From the NCBI GenBank assembly GCA_028818995.1, contig JAPPMR010000673.1, positions 1-6,880 of the forward strand: DNA of 6,880 bases. Direction: 5' to 3'. Shown piece by piece: positions 6,149 through 6,880 of the stretch. The position numbers and the translations under genes are program-made. Each line of letters starts with the position of its first letter. Positions within the stretch are counted from its first letter, which is position 1. This stretch comes from Candidatus Poribacteria bacterium. Lineage in GTDB: Bacteria > Poribacteria > WGA-4E > WGA-3G. The notes beneath the pieces are model-generated. The model saw only the letters and a program-made list of their open reading frames with translations. It was not told the origin of the DNA and ran no database searches.

Positions 6149-6173
6149 TACAGAGGAAATGTAGAATTATTTC

Positions 6174-6187
6174 TATAGTTCACTATA
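6174..6187. promoter_or_regulatory. Short palindrome just upstream of the ribosome site
   Basis: TATAGTTCACTATA is two 6-bp arms separated by 2 bp, ending three bases before the AGGAAG ribosome site. A 2-nt loop is too tight for a good RNA hairpin, so a DNA-binding dyad is the more plausible role if it has one. AT-rich chance symmetry is possible. Confidence 0.3.
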
Positions 6188-6199
6188 AAAGGAAGAGAG

Positions 6200-6775
6200 A
6201 TGCAAAGACCAAACATTTTTCACCAAATATACACGAAAGTTTGCATAACAAACATATCCACTTTTTTATGCTCTGCAATTCTCATTTTAGTCTCTTTCGT
6301 TTATATGTCTTGCGGCAATCCGTTAGAACCAGTAGATAGTGAAGAGGAAGCACGGGTAAAAACCGAACTGAAAGATCGTTCATTTCGGCAGTTTGATCCA
6401 TCAAAAGATGCGATGAAAAGAAAAGGAGTTATCCTTGATTTCTTTGATGGTGAAGGTCAAATAATCAGTCTTTGGGCACAATATGCTGAAGGTGAAACCG
6501 CACTCAATGAATGGGAGATTTTCGCGAAGGATTATCGCGTAGAAAAAGCGGGTTCGGAATATCGGATTTATTTTGACGAACCGAGTTCACGTCAAATATT
6601 GCCTAACGAATGTGAGAATTGTCTTGAGACAGCAGGAATATCCGTTTCAATTCGTAACCTATATAATAGGGAGAAGATACAGTTCAAGTTAAACGATGAA
6701 GATGATATTTTGCCCTCACCCTTTCCTGTTTTTAAATCGTGGACAAACTTCAATGAAGATGAATATTTTCATTGA
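6200..6775 (+). CDS. Small exported protein or lipoprotein of unknown function
   Basis: I do not recognise this 191-residue protein. The N-terminus carries lysine 13, a hydrophobic run at about 19-36 (ISTFLCSAILILVSFVYM) and then Ser37-Cys38-Gly39-Asn40. This resembles a lipoprotein signal with Cys38 as the lipidated residue, although the -3 position is tyrosine instead of the usual leucine-like residue, so an uncleaved membrane anchor is possible. The mature part is acidic, with an early PLEPVDSEEEARVKTELKDR segment, then alternating beta-like stretches (GVILDFFDGEGQIISLWAQY at 76-95, YRIYFDE at 121-127, GISVSIRNLY at 146-155, KIQFKLND at 159-166). A CENC (CxxC) motif lies at 138-141. AGGAAG at 6190-6195 is 4 nt before the ATG and supports this start. 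It has its own promoter candidate and reads divergently from the dehydrogenase operon. No function is proposed. Confidence 0.8.
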   Translation: MQRPNIFHQIYTKVCITNISTFLCSAILILVSFVYMSCGNPLEPVDSEEEARVKTELKDRSFRQFDPSKDAMKRKGVILDFFDGEGQIISLWAQYAEGETALNEWEIFAKDYRVEKAGSEYRIYFDEPSSRQILPNECENCLETAGISVSIRNLYNREKIQFKLNDEDDILPSPFPVFKSWTNFNEDEYFH

Positions 6776-6880
6776 AATGTCCTTTGTGTTTTTTACTTAG
6801 CCGATTGATGTGGTGGTTTTGCAGGGTTATTTAGTTTTAAGAATTATCGGTTAATAGATTTTACTGAGAGTATATATTGT
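6776..6880. other. Trailing intergenic sequence without a recognised feature
   Basis: This AT-rich stretch follows the unknown gene. It contains a run of six T at 6789-6794, but the only nearby hairpin (CAATGAA 6751-6757 with TTCATTG 6768-6774, a 10-nt loop around the stop codon) ends 14 nt before it, so a proper intrinsic terminator is not supported. I see no gene or RNA here. Confidence 0.5.

Larger units (their letters stand above)
6039..6164. repeat. Structured intergenic element with inverted-repeat-like ends (possible miniature mobile or dispersed repeat)
   Basis: This 126-bp non-coding element begins CTACATTCCT (6039-6048) and ends AGGAAATGTAG (6154-6164), imperfect inverted repeats differing by one inserted base. 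The 8-mer TAGAATTA occurs at 6028-6035 and again at 6162-6169, spanning the element like a target duplication, although the second copy overlaps the right end. Inside are three hairpins in tandem: 6063-6089, 6093-6108 and 6130-6145. It contains no open frame of note and lies within the predicted leader of the gene at 6200. I infer a dispersed repeat or miniature element. Other copies cannot be seen in this window. Confidence 0.5.

Noticed and set aside
6036..6161. The hairpin-rich intergenic stretch as a tRNA, riboswitch or CRISPR array
   Set aside because: There is no cloverleaf or T-loop sequence, no known riboswitch core that I recognise, and the repeats are inverted hairpin modules and not regularly spaced direct repeats with unique spacers.
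6751..6794. Hairpin around the last gene's stop codon followed by a T-run, as an intrinsic terminator
   Set aside because: The stem is AT-rich with a 10-nt loop and the T-run is 14 nt away, which does not fit the usual hairpin-plus-T-tract layout.

Overview
The window looks like a bacterial chromosome fragment of moderate, slightly AT-rich composition. It carries no plasmid, phage or transposase genes. Intergenic DNA built from small hairpin modules, together with an Nramp-like transporter of non-canonical type beside an LDH2-family dehydrogenase, resembles what I recall of uncultured Poribacteria-type genomes. That placement is inference from memory; the core genes alone do not fix the phylum.

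Region 1 (about 1-3296, + strand) is a tetrapyrrole operon. It holds the C-terminal two thirds of hemA (glutamyl-tRNA reductase, cut by the window edge), hemC (hydroxymethylbilane synthase), and a fused gene whose N-terminal half is uroporphyrinogen-III C-methyltransferase (SUMT/CobA) and whose C-terminal half is uroporphyrinogen-III synthase (HemD). Both junctions are 4-bp ATGA overlaps, so the genes are probably translationally coupled. The encoded steps run from glutamyl-tRNA to glutamate semialdehyde, and from porphobilinogen through uroporphyrinogen III to precorrin-2. The last step points toward siroheme and/or cobalamin as well as heme. hemL and hemB are not in view.

Region 2 (3306-5845, - strand) converges on the hem operon with only 9 bp between stop codons. 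It is a two-gene operon: an LDH2/MDH2-type NAD(P)H-dependent 2-oxoacid/2-hydroxyacid oxidoreductase, followed 5 bp later by an 11-helix Nramp/APC-fold membrane transporter. The transporter has lost both canonical metal-site signatures. The pairing suggests transport and oxidation or reduction of a small, unidentified substrate.

Region 3 (5846-6199) is a 354-bp divergent intergenic region. It holds a promoter candidate for each direction, both with the -10 hexamer TAAAAT; the + strand promoter is framed by an 8-bp inverted repeat. Between that promoter and the next gene lies an approximately 126-bp structured element with three hairpins, inverted-repeat-like ends and an 8-bp direct repeat at its edges. 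Two of its hairpins are diverged inverted copies of one 22-nt module. They differ only by compensatory stem changes and have complementary 6-nt loops.

Region 4 (6200-6775, + strand) is a small exported or lipid-anchored protein of unknown function. The last 105 bp hold no gene that I can support.
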